From Lepidonotus clava (lineage: Eukaryota; Annelida; Polychaeta; Phyllodocida; Polynoidae): a stretch of DNA of 64,000 nt. The notes below the pieces were generated by a model that had not been told where the DNA came from, did not search any database, and saw nothing but the letters and a program-made list of their open reading frames with translations. The stretch is taken from contig OW387149.1 in NCBI GenBank assembly GCA_936440205.1, positions 8,948,114 through 9,012,113 on the forward strand, written 5' to 3'. Numbering within the stretch: the stretch's first letter is position 1; each line of letters opens with the position of its first letter. Shown here piece by piece: positions 20,520 through 30,286 of the stretch. Position numbers and translations under genes: made by a program.

Positions 20520-20712
20520 AAAGCACTCGACCTATGGGCATGATCGTGTTTCAGTGCACTTAATCTAGTTTATCTCGTGTAAATACACCAGTCCACTTGA
20601 CCTCGTGTAAATACGCCTAAGGTACCTGACCTCGTGTAAACATACTTTAACCACTAGAGCCCCTGCAGACACACTTAAACACTTGACCTTGTGTAATCTG
20701 GACGACAGCTGT
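20520..20712. repeat. Short tandem repeat of CTTGACCTCGTGTAAATAC
   Basis: The motif (CACT)TGACCTCGTGTAAA(T/C)A recurs at about 20596, 20628 and 20684, with a related TATCTCGTGTAAATACA at 20570. Spacing is irregular, near 32-56 bp. Confidence 0.6.
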
Positions 20713-20732
20713 AGTGGTCACAGGTATTGTGT

Positions 20733-20968
20733 GTAAAGCCCCATAAGCCCCATAAGCCCCATAACCACTAAGCAACTTTAGCAGCGACGGGCAACGGGCA
20801 ACTGGGAGAATCGGCCGATTCTTAGGATCACCTGTAAGTACATTATTCTAGAATGTGCAGGTTTGATCTGAGTTGCCAGTAGAATCGGCCGATTCTAAGG
20901 ACAGAATCGGCCGATTTTAACGGCGATCTGTCGGCCGACTCGGTGATAATCGCCTAGTGGGTATGGCC
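20733..20968 (+). mobile_element. TTAA MITE of the CATACCCACTAGG family, first of a head-to-tail pair
   Basis: The left terminus is unusual: the piece ATAAGCCCC is repeated three times before ACCACTAAGCAACTTTAG. The interior is typical (GGGAGAATCGGCCGATTCTT, GATCACCTGTAAGTA, TTTGATCTGAGTTG), ending CGCCTAGTGGGTATGGCCC. The final GGCCC is immediately followed by TATACCCACTAGGCAA of the next copy. Confidence 0.85.
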
Positions 20969-21183
20969 CTATACCCACTAGGCAATTTTTACCGGCAACA
21001 GGCGATGGGCGACTGGGAGAATCGGCTGATTCTTAAGGTTGTCTGTAAGTATGGTATATTGAAATGTGCTGGTTTGATCTGGATTGCTGATAAAATCGGC
21101 CAATTATCCTGGTATAATCGGCGATTTTAGGGCCAATGAGTTGGCCGACTCAGTCAAAATTGCTTAGTGGGTATGTCACTTAA
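20965..21183 (+). mobile_element. TTAA MITE of the CATACCCACTAGG family, second of the pair
   Basis: Starts CCCTATACCCACTAGGCAAT directly after the previous copy and ends TTGCTTAGTGGGTATGTCACTTAA. The TTAA at 21180-21183 is also the left flank of the next, different element, so two elements share one target site. Confidence 0.85.
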
Positions 21184-21640
21184 GGCCTGTATTCCACTAG
21201 CCATATTTGTTGCTGGCGATTTTGTATTTGTTTGATTTTTTTTCTGAGAATATGGCTGGGTGCCATACATCCTATGTACCATTTGAGCGGGAATTTGAAA
21301 ACCTTTCTTATGATATAAAACATGTCTGTATAAGATCATAATTCCAATTGCCGATTTTTAAACTCGATAGTGAGATCGGTATGTGGATTACAGACTTCAC
21401 CCTTCAAGCATAACTATATATATTCCTTATGCTTATTTTGCTGCTGATTTTACAGATTGGCAGTGGAAGTACGAGTATAGAGATGGTACATATCACTATA
21501 AATTCTCTTTCTAATCGCAAGTTTGGATAAGGGATAATTGTCATAAAACTTTAGAAGTGAATTCTCTATCAAATGCGTATAAGGTGTATGGTTCCCTGTT
21601 GACGACAGTAATAATCGCCTAGTGGAATGCAGGCATGAGA
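21180..21640 (+). mobile_element. TTAA MITE of the GTATTCCACTAG family
   Basis: Left end TTAAGGCCTGTATTCCACTA; right end TCGCCTAGTGGAATGCAGGCATGA. Interior landmarks, such as CTGAGAATATGGC(TG)GG...CATACATCCTATGTACCATT and AACCTTTCT(TA)TGATATAAAACATGTC, recur in the elements at 33831, 58293 and 58891. About 460 bp. No coding capacity. Confidence 0.8.
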
Positions 21641-21656
21641 CCTTACATCATGAGTC

Positions 21657-21934
21657 TTGAGGCCATGTTCCACTTTGTGGTGGGATACCATTTTGCGGTG
21701 GTTTGTTGGGCCACCCCAAGTAATTTGCATTTCAGATAGCAACATGTTGGTTTCCCCCACTGCAAGTATTGGGTAGATAACCTATATAAAATCATTTGCA
21801 GTGATACTTGCATTGGTTCAACACAAGTATCACTGCAAGTTTTACCACAAGCAGTTTCTATATTCCATCTTGCGATGGCTGGTTTTACTTGTGGTGGTGC
21901 TTGAAAAATACCCACAGTGGAATATGGCCTTTAG
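21657..21934 (+). mobile_element. Hairpin-bearing GGCCATATTCCAC-type TTAA MITE
   Basis: 278 bp. Left flank TTGA then GGCCATGTTCCACTTTGTGG; right end CCCACAGTGGAATATGGCC then TTTAG. Inner hairpin at 21798-21837 (AGTGATACTTG ... CAAGTATCACT). The blocks GGTGGGATACCATTTTGCGG and CAACATGTTGGT recur in the related copies. Confidence 0.82.
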
Positions 21935-22077
21935 CAGTGGCAGATTTAGAAATTAGAGGGGGCGCGGGGGCATTATTTTTGACCAAATTTAGATTTTGTT
22001 AATGTAAAAAAAAAGCAATTAAGGAAAATATTTTATAATAGCACCCTCCCCTTTCAAAATCCTGGATCCAGCGCTGT
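21934..22077. mobile_element. GGCGGATCCAG-type MITE
   Basis: Left CAGTGGCAGATTTAGAAATT then a G-rich step; right CCCTTTCAAAATCCTGGATC then CAGCGCTG, which is the complement of CAGCGCTGGATCCAGGATTTT. Thus TIRs of about 35 bp with several differences. This CAGTGGCGGATCCAG design is widespread in invertebrate genomes and usually hAT-like. It starts right at the end of the previous element. Confidence 0.6.
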
Positions 22078-23276
22078 TTAGATTTCCTATTTTACCTTCA
22101 AATTCAGGAATATTGGAAACCTTAGGCAGAAATTGAAAGGCCTTAATCATAAAATAATTTCCAAACCACAAAAGAATTTTATCAACCATATAAGGAATAC
22201 TCTTTTGTCATATAACCTGAAGCTTCTTGAGCTACTTGAAAGTCATCTTAAAGTCATCTTAAACATGCAAATAAGGTCAATTTTCAGGCAGTGTCACACT
22301 GTTCTACCCACTCCCTTGTTTGGCACAACATTATATTTTATGGGGAGCCCCTAAGCACAGTGCAGTATTGATGTTAGAATATCTCATGGTACATATAGCA
22401 AGGTTATGTATAACTCTTCAGGGTGTATTTGAGAAGCAGTATTGCCCCCTGCTACCAACACCCCAGAAAGGGAGTAGCTAATGGCCAATTAGGGGTTTCC
22501 TTGGGCCTTAAGGGTAAAGTGACTTTTCTAATATGCTCCTCAAGGGTGTTATGGATTTCCCCATTTCTGTTACGAAACGAACCTCTTATGATAGGCCACT
22601 ATACATCCGGGGAGGGCTGTCTTTTTCTATTATTATTTCATCCTAAGAGACATATCATAGGATATAAAACCATTTACAGTTTGTATTTTTATCGAATCTT
22701 TACCGTACATGAACACAATGAACTTATCTGATGTACTGAAATGAATTTAATTGAACAAACAGAAAACAAAAATCCGTACAACAATACCAATATTGCTGTC
22801 GCTGTTGCAATAACTAGGACTATACATTATTATTAGAGCAAAGCCTTTTATATGACCGCCAACTACATATTATGCCACATTCATGACTGGAATTCTTGAT
22901 GAGGTTTCTTGTGTGTTTAATTCAAGAAATGACTCTGCCACAATGTTGAATCTGATTTTGAAAAATACCCTACCCAATGTAACTAAAGTCGCCTGTTGAA
23001 TGCAAGAATTATATTAGCCCGGTCGCAGTGTCAGATTTAAGAATAAGCCCTTTCATAATTATCATACTAAGAAAAAGCCCTTCCACATCATATAGCATGT
23101 CGCTATGTTGAATTTAGGAGTCTAGACTCCTATGACTAAATATCGCTCTTGAGGTCATAAACCTTCATCTATATCAAATGGTTATTGCCACAAATATAAC
23201 ATTTATTACAGCCTGAATATACCCCCACTGTAGATGTTGAAATAGCCATGAATCTGGGAATCATGAACCATAGCAC
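22078..23276. other. No gene recognised
   Basis: About 1.2 kb of AT-rich sequence without a recognisable repeat or exon. The 102-codon frame at 22423 shows no domain. Confidence 0.4.
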
Positions 23277-23653
23277 GAGCAAGAATAATATTATGATGCT
23301 TTTATACATAGTTATTACGCTCTGTTTAGTTCTGCTTTGGTTCTTATTTTATTACGTTATTTTAATTGATGACACCCAAAATCATCTTTACAACCTTAAA
23401 CTGCAAGGTCGTACTGTGACGTTACTGTAACATTTTTGTAATGTTCTTTCATATTATATTAACATCATTAAAACGTTCTTGAATAGTAAGGTCTTATCTT
23501 CACAAAAATATAATGTTATCATAACATTCTTTTTTAGTAAGTCTCAATTTTACGTAAAATAACATAACCATTAAGTGAAAATTGGGCAGGTTACAAGCTA
23601 ACCCAAAAAGTACAGTCGCAGAATATTCTTTTTTTGTTGCTGCTTGCCTAGGA
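23277..23653 (-). mobile_element. GTTATAATAACGTT-family MITE
   Basis: About 377 bp, starting AGCAAGAATAATATTATGAT and ending GTTGCTGCTTGCCTAGG. It contains the family blocks TTAGTTCTGCTTTGGTTCTT, ATGTTCTTTCA(T/C)ATTATA, TTAGTAAGTCTCAA and GGCAGGTTACAAGCTAAC. Confidence 0.75.
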
Positions 23654-23959
23654 GATGTTAAAATAACCATGAATATGAAAACCATGAACCATATATGTTG
23701 AAATAACCATAAATCTGAGAATGATCACATATGGCTGTATACATCCTATATCTAATGCACTGCTCGGCTGTTCCTGCTGATTGCATCATACATTATCGGG
23801 GCCGCTACATGACTTACATCATCCAGGTTACGGGGCCCGACATCAGAGGTGGAGACGAGGGCACTTGGGTCACGTGATCAAACATGGACATCTGGACAAC
23901 AGACGTGGGGTTCACAGATTCAGCATGATCGGTCTTGGGCGGTATTATGCGGTGTACCA

Positions 23960-24650
23960 GTATCGGTAGCTCAGTTTGTAGGGTGCCTGCTTTCCCAGCC
24001 GGAGGTGTGATGTTATAATAACGTTGCAGCAACGTTCTGTGTTGGGTCTTATTACATTCTTTTGATGACTCCCAATTATGTCGCTGCAACCTACTGGTGT
24101 GATGTTGCACTGCAATGTTATCATAACGTTCTGGTTATATTCTTCAACCTTAACAGAATGTTCTTATAACGTTCTGTTTTGGTTTCATCCTAACCTCACC
24201 AAAGAATAATGTTATGATAAAATTCTAATTTGGTAAGATTTCAAACTCACCGTAATGTAATTGTTATGTGCCATCTTAGTAAGTAACAAACTAACTAAAA
24301 AGTATGGTAGCAGAACGTTTCTGTTGCATCGCAAGCTGGCTGGGTTGAGTGTGGTAGATTGTGGGTTCAAACCCCAGCCGGGTCACACCAAAGACTTTTT
24401 AAAAATGGTAGTATTTGCTGCTTGCCTGGCACTCGGTATGAAGTAAGAAGCATACAACATAACTGTTTGGCCCAGTGTCAATATAATGTGACTGGGTAGA
24501 ATACCATGTGGGCCCATGACATGATATCTCTGTGAGGCAGCATCATAAAAAGGGCATTGTGTCCCACTGCTACAAATAGGCACTACCCTTGATATGACTC
24601 TAGCAGTTAGGGCATAAAGCAACCAATAACCAACAAACAAATCACTATGT
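23960..24650 (+). mobile_element. tRNA-derived SINE, split by a nested MITE
   Basis: The head carries A box TAGCTCAGTTTG (about 23968) and, after the insert, B box GGTTCAAACCC (24363-24373), followed by the body start AGCCGGGTCACACCAAAGAC. The body includes GTATTTGCTGCTTGCCTGGC and CTGTGAGGCAGCATCATAAA; the 3' tail is AGGGCATAAAGCAACCAATA then ACCAACAAAC. The 345 bp MITE at 23995-24346 interrupts the tRNA-like head between the A and B boxes. Bodies of this type are, to my knowledge, common in lophotrochozoan genomes. Confidence 0.75.
23995..24346 (-). mobile_element. GTTATAATAACGTT-family MITE (CCCAGCC subfamily) inside a SINE
   Basis: Ends CCAGCCGGAGGTGTGATGTT and CATCGCAAGCTGGCTGGG. Interior palindromes GTTATAATAACGTTGCAGCA and GTTATCATAACGTTC, blocks TTTTGATGACTCCCAATTA and CCTAACCTCACCAAAGAATA. 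The copy at 32166-32527 has the same arrangement. The SINE head rejoins as ...GCCTGCTTT / TTGAGTGTGG... when it is removed. Confidence 0.8.
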
Positions 24651-24702
24651 TGTGTTCTGCACATGCTGAGCTTTTCACTGGTGGTGTTCAAGTGATAGTA
24701 AA

Positions 24703-24926
24703 TCAGGGTAGCCCAAGGTGGAATTTAGAAATTGTTTTTATTGGTACTTGTGCTGGTACTTCTTTGGTACTTGCATTGAACCAATGCAAGTACCAACTGA
24801 CAATGACTTGATGTAAGTTTTCTATGGAATTGTGATGGGGGATACCAACATGTTGGCATCTGAAATGAAAACCACCTGTGTTGGCAAAAACTGACAACCG
24901 CAAATGGTCCCCTGTCACTCAGGGGA
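24703..24926 (-). mobile_element. Hairpin-bearing element, copy facing the next one
   Basis: Contains the family hairpin at 24766-24794 (GGTACTTGCATTG ... CAATGCAAGTACC), GGGGGATACCAACATGTTGG and the end CAACCGCAAATGGTCCCC. The left end (GCCCAAGGTGGAATTTAG) is degraded. Confidence 0.6.
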
Positions 24927-25095
24927 ATAAGGCCGTTTCCACTGTGCGGTGGGAGACCATTTACGTTTGCCATCACAAGCCATTTGCGGTTCAGATACCA
25001 ATTGCAACATGTTGGTATCCCTCACTGCAAGCATTCCATAGAAAATATTTATAAATTCATTTGCAGTACCAAAGAAGCACTGCAAGTAAAGACGT
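24927..25095 (+). mobile_element. Hairpin-type GGCCGTTTCCAC MITE, right end lost
   Basis: Begins ATAAGGCCGTTTCCACTGTG CGGTGGG, then AGACCATTTACG, CAACATGTTGGTATCC and TTTGCAGTACCAAAG. It lies head to head with the previous element, so the two share the boundary at 24926. Confidence 0.6.
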
Positions 25096-25264
25096 TGGCT
25101 TGAGTTCCTGTCAATGAAATAATGCAAGTGAAATTCCCAATGCAAGTGGAGTAACAGTTATGCCTCTACAAAGGGAGAGGGAATGCTGCACATGTTATCA
25201 CCAACACGCAGCATTTTAGTACTTAGCCTACATATTAACCCCTTTTCAACCCCCCTCCCCCGCG

Positions 25265-25500
25265 TGGACCTACTTAGTCTGTCATGCTCAGACCCACTGT
25301 TTCCCAAAGTGAGACTGCAAACCGGCAACCATTTTAGGTGGGACTTTCCACCCAAATCCCAGCATGCTTTGCAGCCACTGGTTTATGGCAGGTAGGACCA
25401 TAAACTAGCCAACAGCCCAAGAACCATCAAAAGGGGCTCCACATGCCATTTATAGAAGGCCGATAAAAGAACTTCTTACAAATTTTTATTGACCACTAGT
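25265..25500 (+). repeat. Dispersed repeat, copy 1
   Basis: CTTAGTCTGTCATGCTCAGA then CCACTGTTTCCCAAAGTGAG, GCAACCATTTTAGGTGG, GCAGCCACTGGTTTATGGCA and on to TTTTTATTGACCACTA. The same order occurs inverted at 45665-45895. About 215-235 bp; no terminal repeats or frame recognised, so the family type is unknown. Confidence 0.75.
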
Positions 25501-25720
25501 AGCCACGGACCCTTGTGGGTGTAGGGACCTATTATGCAAGAGGTATCTAGGTCATGAAAGGACTAGGACCTACTAACATCTTCAGTTCCCAATCAGGCCG
25601 TTAGAGGGGGTTGGCCACTCCTGGCCGTCTCACAGACCGTGTTAAATGGTGCGGAAAGCGTCGTTTGTCACTTTTTATGGGGTCTTACAGGCCGCCCATG
25701 TTCTGCCCCGGGCAATGGTG
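25501..25720. other. No feature recognised
   Basis: Short spacer, GC-richer than its neighbours, without an assigned element. Confidence 0.4.
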
Positions 25721-25819
25721 TCCCAGCCAAGGATGAGATGTCTCAGAACGTTTTTGTAAGGTAGAAAACGTCACATAACGTTATTAGAACGTTACTCTTG
25801 CATTGGTCCTTGGCTGGTA
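25721..25819. mobile_element. Minimal CCCAGCCAAGGA palindrome, about 100 bp
   Basis: Ends CCCAGCCAAGGATGAGATG and TTGGTCCTTGGCTGG. The interior has AGAACGTTTTTG, AACGTCACATAACGTTATTA and AGAACGTTAC. It looks like a minimal internal-deletion form of the GTTATAATAACGTT family, keeping ends plus a few ACGTT motifs. Confidence 0.6.
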
Positions 25820-25833
25820 TGGGTTGTGGGGAT

Positions 25834-26155
25834 CAGTGGCCCGTTGCACAATAGAATTTCGTTACTAAGATAAAACAACGAAAGCACAACGAACTTTTGC
25901 TTAGTAACGAAAAGTTTCGTTGTAACGTAAAATACAATATCTCGGGATCTAATGAATGAAATTAAATTCTGTAAAGTGTTCTAAACTAGAAAAAATTTAG
26001 AAAAAATTCAGTAAAAGTTACAGCTCTTTGGGAACATTCTAAATATAGAAAAAAAATTGTGCAAAACCATCGTTGTTAAGATAAAAGTAACAACGAACTC
26101 TTTCGTTGTTTACAATATTTTCGTTGTTACGAAACCCATTGTGCAACAGGGCACA
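25834..26155 (+). mobile_element. 321 bp CAGTGGCCCGTTGCACAAT-ended MITE, copy 2
   Basis: Near-identical to 5771-6091 in the same orientation; I count only a handful of differences by eye (for example GAACTTTTGC for GAACATTTGC, and one extra A in a poly-A run). The right end is GTGCAACAGGGCACAG. High identity between copies 20 kb apart implies recent activity, and an autonomous partner may still exist in the genome. Confidence 0.85.
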
Positions 26156-26624
26156 GATGAGTTAGTGGTCAGATCACTACTGGACAGACGTTCTTCAGGT
26201 TTTCCTGGTTAAGAAATGATAAAACGTCCCTGATAATTGCTGTGTGAGGCACTGTTAATTTGTACTCTTTGAAAGATTTCTGAACTCATGGCCAATTCCA
26301 ATTAAATCTACGGTCATTTGGTAGCCTCAGCCAATGACGTTCGGCAATGTTATAATAAACATATATATGCCTAGCAGGTTAGGGTCAGATCATTGGGTGG
26401 CAGTCAAAGGCAGACGGTCTTCAAATTTTCCTGGTTAAGAATAGATAAGGGGTCTAGGCGTACAACAAGATGTATGTTCACGTTTTTCACAATCCTGAAG
26501 ACATTTCTACTATCTAAAATGCATCAAACACATAAATATAATGTTAGTTTATGTGCTATCTGGCGATATAAAGCAAAGAAAAATATATTAGGAAGTGACC
26601 AAAATAATGGTTGGGGAAAATGAA

Positions 26625-26975
26625 AATCTCAATTTTTGCAACTATTTTTTGAACAAAGATATCTCACTTAATATTCCATAAAACTACTTCAAATTTCAAA
26701 TATGCGTTTATAAGATCTCTATGGAGGGAAGCGTGTCTCAAAATCTTTTTTTTAGGTTTTAGTTTAGTTTTTATGAAATCTAGAAATTTATAATAAAAAA
26801 AAGACAAAAAGTTACCCGTTTTTTGGCATAAAATAACTACTAAAGCCTTTAAAAAAAGCGACACGCTTCCCTCAAGAAGAACCTTAAGAACAAACACAGA
26901 AAATTTGAGCATGATATGTTGGATACTAAGCAAGATATCGCTGTTCAAATAATAAAAGTGAAAAAATCAACTTTT
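26625..26975. mobile_element. Palindromic AT-rich MITE with GGGAAGCGTGTC arms
   Basis: TTTGAACAAAGATATCTCAC near 26648 pairs with the complement near 26935 (AAGATATCGCTGTTCAAA). GGAGGGAAGCGTGTC at 26723 pairs with GACACGCTTCCCTC at 26860. Together these make a roughly 330 bp foldback with no frame. Ends are not sharply defined. Confidence 0.6.
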
Positions 26976-27526
26976 AATTCATAATTTCCATAATAATTGG
27001 ATTAAAAGAATTATTGACATATCACCTTATACAGAAAAATATAACCTTTCTGAATATGTAGGATACGTCATGGCATTCACTATTTGTATAGAATAGTGGT
27101 CATGAATGCAGCGCAGCACTCAGAGACCCCTTGTCTATCCTTAAGAAAGTTAATGATAAGGTGCCTCCAACATATGAGACAGTACAGCTTCTCTTTGGAT
27201 ACCGGAATCCCTGACCTATTCCAATTAAAACCTGTGTTTTTTGGTAAGGCCAAGTCACGAATCAGATAACTGGTGGGCACTTAAGTGTAGACGATCTTAG
27301 AGACTTCCTGGTAAAAAGAAGAAGACGTCCCCTTTTGGGGCAATCCACTTTTGCTTGAATCCCTGCCCTATTCCAAATAAGAAGTTATTTGGTAAGCCCA
27401 GGTTAAGAGTCAGATCACTGGTGGGCACTTAAGGGTAGACTGTCCTTCAGTTTTCTTAGTTAAGAGAATTAATAAGAAGTTGTTCCCGATGTTTGAGGCA
27501 TTACACTTTTCTCTCTAAAGAACGCC

Positions 27527-27793
27527 TTAAGCCCCATACCCACTAGGTGATTTTATTGTTGCCAGGTGCCGGGCAACTGGAAGAATCGGCAGTGAAATTG
27601 CCGGCCAATCACAATTTCCAGGCGATTCTCCGTAGTTATGATGCACATTCTGGGTGACGATGATGAACAACAGGATGGCCGGGAAAATCATCGGGAAAAT
27701 CGCTAGGAAATTATCATACTTGCCTGATATTCCAGTCGCCCAGCAACGACGACAACGATTCAGTAGAATCGCCTAAGGGGTATGGGGTTTTAA
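27527..27793 (+). mobile_element. TTAA MITE of the CATACCCACTAGG family, divergent interior
   Basis: Flanked by perfect TTAA on both sides (27527-27530 and 27790-27793). Ends GCCCCATACCCACTAGGTGA and CGCCTAAGGGGTATGGGG. The interior differs from the common form and resembles the copy at 43480 (ATGATG-rich, GCCCAGCAACGACGAC). Two subfamilies therefore share the same ends. Confidence 0.85.
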
Positions 27794-28010
27794 TTCCTGG
27801 CCCTATTCCAATTAAACCTAAGGTCATTTGGTTCTCTCCGGACATGCTCGGACCACTGGTGAGCACTTAAGGGTAGACGATCTGTGTTCCAGATACTCAG
27901 ATGTCTCCCACATTTGAGACATTGTACACCAATGCTTGAACTCCTGCCCTTTTCCAATTAAAATCTAACGGTCATTTAGTACTCCCAGTGACATGACGCA
28001 TGACAAAAAC

Positions 28011-28574
28011 AAGGAGCAATTATTGGCACATGGTCAAACTCTCACTGTGGTGCCAATATTTAGCATCGATTTTCACCCATTTCTAATCATTTTTATATGC
28101 TGAAAATTTCAGGAATTTTAGATCTAAATGTCTTTTTCCCAGAACTGTTTACAGAATGAAAGTCGGCCCAGTAGAACAGCATCAATTTAACAGCGGGAAG
28201 CATCGCTACAGTGACATCCTTGTTTAAGGACAGATTGGTTATGCAATGTGGCACAGGGTACAGGCAAAGGTAGACGGTCTTTGCTCAGACATGATTAGAC
28301 GAAATCTTTGTGTTCAGCTTGTTTCATAAGACATTACTGAGAAACTTTTTTTAAGTTTGTGTTTCATAAGCTAACGGACACTTCTTTGCCACCATAAGCT
28401 ACAAGCTTGCTTTCCCTACAGATCTTCAATTCTTTACCTATAGAGGTTCAAGGGTCCATTACATAGGTTTTCATGTATCCAACTAAGGGTTTTGGAGCCC
28501 ATAAAGGATGTTTTCTTACGAAAACATTTTTTTAAACATCCGCTACGTTTTGGTTAAAATCCAAGTGAAATCTA
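28011..28574. other. No feature recognised
   Basis: AT-rich. GGTAGACGGTCTTTGCTCAG near 28270 resembles the unit head of the array at 26155-28010, so a decayed seventh unit may lie here. Confidence 0.4.
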
Positions 28575-28805
28575 CAAATCAATGAACTTTTTTTTATGAA
28601 ACAGGCTACAGATTGATAAAGTTTTTTTTATGAAATAGGCCACAGAGTAAACCGAAATTGAAGATTTTGTTATGGAACATGCCACAGAATAAATCAAAAT
28701 TGACAATGTTTTTGTTAATGAAACAGTCGACAGAATGAACCAAATTAATCAAGTCTTTTTTATGGAACAGGCCACCAAATAAACCAAACTTGATAAAGGT
28801 CAAGA
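28575..28805. repeat. 51-56 bp tandem repeat, about 4-5 units
   Basis: Each unit has TTTTTTATGAAA(C/T)AGGCCACAGA followed by TAAACCAAAATTGA. Units begin near 28585, 28620, 28670, 28715 and 28755. On the minus strand the repeat stays open for 65 codons with a motif like GLFHKKNFINL, but the period and the T runs explain this. Confidence 0.75.
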
Positions 28806-29130
28806 TAGATTTACACTGGGGTTACATTTCAGATACAGAGACTCTCAAAACGAGCCTATAACAAATGCAATCATCTCTACGTGAACCCTGGTCCATGTAC
28901 TTCTAGCAGGTCGTTAGAGCACGCATGGGTTGATCTTATAGCACTAATCACATTGTATAGGGGGGCCTCTAATCAATACTTTAATCTGGTCGTCTCCACA
29001 GTTAAAGTGTACTATGTTCAGGGATGCGTGCACTCACCGGGCAAGGCTGGAGAGATCTGATACATACCAACCCTATTGGCCCTATGCCCAAAGCCCCAGC
29101 CAACGAGACAGGATACGACACAGTATTTTC
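28806..29130. other. No feature recognised
   Basis: Unassigned, mixed composition. Confidence 0.4.
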
Positions 29131-29402
29131 TTAAAGGCTATATTCAACCTTTCAGCAAGGTGCATTTGCGGCCGCTATCTAAGGGTGCTGCAAGCAGTTT
29201 GTGGTTCTGATACCAACATGTTGGTATCTGGTGCCGCAAGCAAATCTTAGAAATCCTACATAAAATAGCATGTGCCACAAGCCAATGTCTTAAGCAAGTG
29301 CCGCAAGTACATTATATTCCACCTTGCAGTAGCCTGCCGCAAATGAGTTTGCGGCGGTTTGGTGGCCACGAGTAAATACTGTATAGTGGAATATAGCCTT
29401 TA
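29131..29402 (+). mobile_element. GGCTATATTCCAC-type TTAA MITE
   Basis: Left TTAAAGGCTATATTCAACCT; right TATAGTGGAATATAGCCTTTA. Interior blocks GATACCAACATGTTGGTATC, GCCGCAAGCAAAT and AAGTGCCGCAAGTAC relate it to the hairpin family. A further end, TAGTGGAATATGGCCCTAAA, lies at about 29476, so a second degraded copy follows. Confidence 0.75.
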
Positions 29403-29490
29403 TACCCAACCGCAATCCCGTTTGCCGTCGTTTGCTTGTGGTATTTCAGAGTACCACAAGTAAGTGACGCATAGTGGAATATGGCCCTAA

Positions 29491-30286
29491 AGCCCCATTC
29501 GCCCTGGTCAATGTTTCTTTTGTAGAGATCTACGAAAAACTTATCTTACGGATTTGCAAATAACCTCGGGTTCGATAAAATGATTGTAAGCCTGCGAAAT
29601 TGATCGCATAGCATTCACACTGAGAATTGAGATCTCGTGTGACCATTTTCGCAAGCAATCTCCTCCTGAATTGCTTAGGTTCTCTTCGAAAATATTCAAC
29701 ATTTTAAATGATTTCACAAGGAAACACGTTGTACGGAGCTATGATAATCTAATACATTTTTCCAACGTTCGCAGATCACAGATGCCTACGACAAACCACT
29801 TTCACCACGGCAAATGGGGGTTAAGGGAGTTGATGTACACAGAATCCCTGGGCGTCTTGAAATGTAGATGCCGGACGCAATAAATTTGGAGCTCTCATAA
29901 CTCTAGGTTGACCATCTTTGAACCAAAGTTGATGCTTTCATAATTTAGATCGAAGCCAACTCAAAGATATAGTCTTAAGATTTTTAATTTGCTCTTACGT
30001 TTCGGCTTCAAGACCTAACTTTTCAATATTTGGTACGTCTTTTGGCTGAATGTGTTTTATTTAAGAAAAACCGATATATTTTGTCTATCTGATCTGATCA
30101 CAGAGTTAAACAGATACACATAATACCATGGATGCAACAAACTGCTAAGTGAAGTTTGTGCTTTGCATAACACATAAATGTGCTGATGTCATCGATTTCT
30201 ATTCTGGATCTGATGCAAAGCATCTATTTTGAGCAGTAAGATAAGTACAAGGTAAAATGGGCAATGGGTATCTATATATATATAGC
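29491..30286. other. No gene recognised
   Basis: Unique-looking sequence. The 70-codon plus-strand frame at 29671 has ordinary composition (MLRFSSKIFNILNDFTRK at its start) but no recognisable domain, so it is left uncalled. Confidence 0.4.

Larger units (their letters stand above)
26155..28010 (+). repeat. Second tandem array of exon-like units, about 6 copies
   Basis: Units start near 26165, 26380, 27110, 27255, 27415 and 27850. The shared order is CAGATCACTGGTGGGCACTT, AAGGGTAGACGGTCTTCAG, TTTTCCTGGTTAAGAAT, GACGTCCC, GAGGCATTACACTTTTCT, CCCTGCCCTATTCCAATTAA, then GGTCATTTGGTAAGC. A frame in the composite reads FSWLRINKTSPMFEALHF. The junctions TTCAG and TTTG-GTAAG(G/C) look like an acceptor and a donor. 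Units differ by indels and most frames are broken. The array is split by a palindromic element (26625-26975) and a TTAA MITE (27527-27793). I do not recognise the peptide. Confidence 0.5.
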
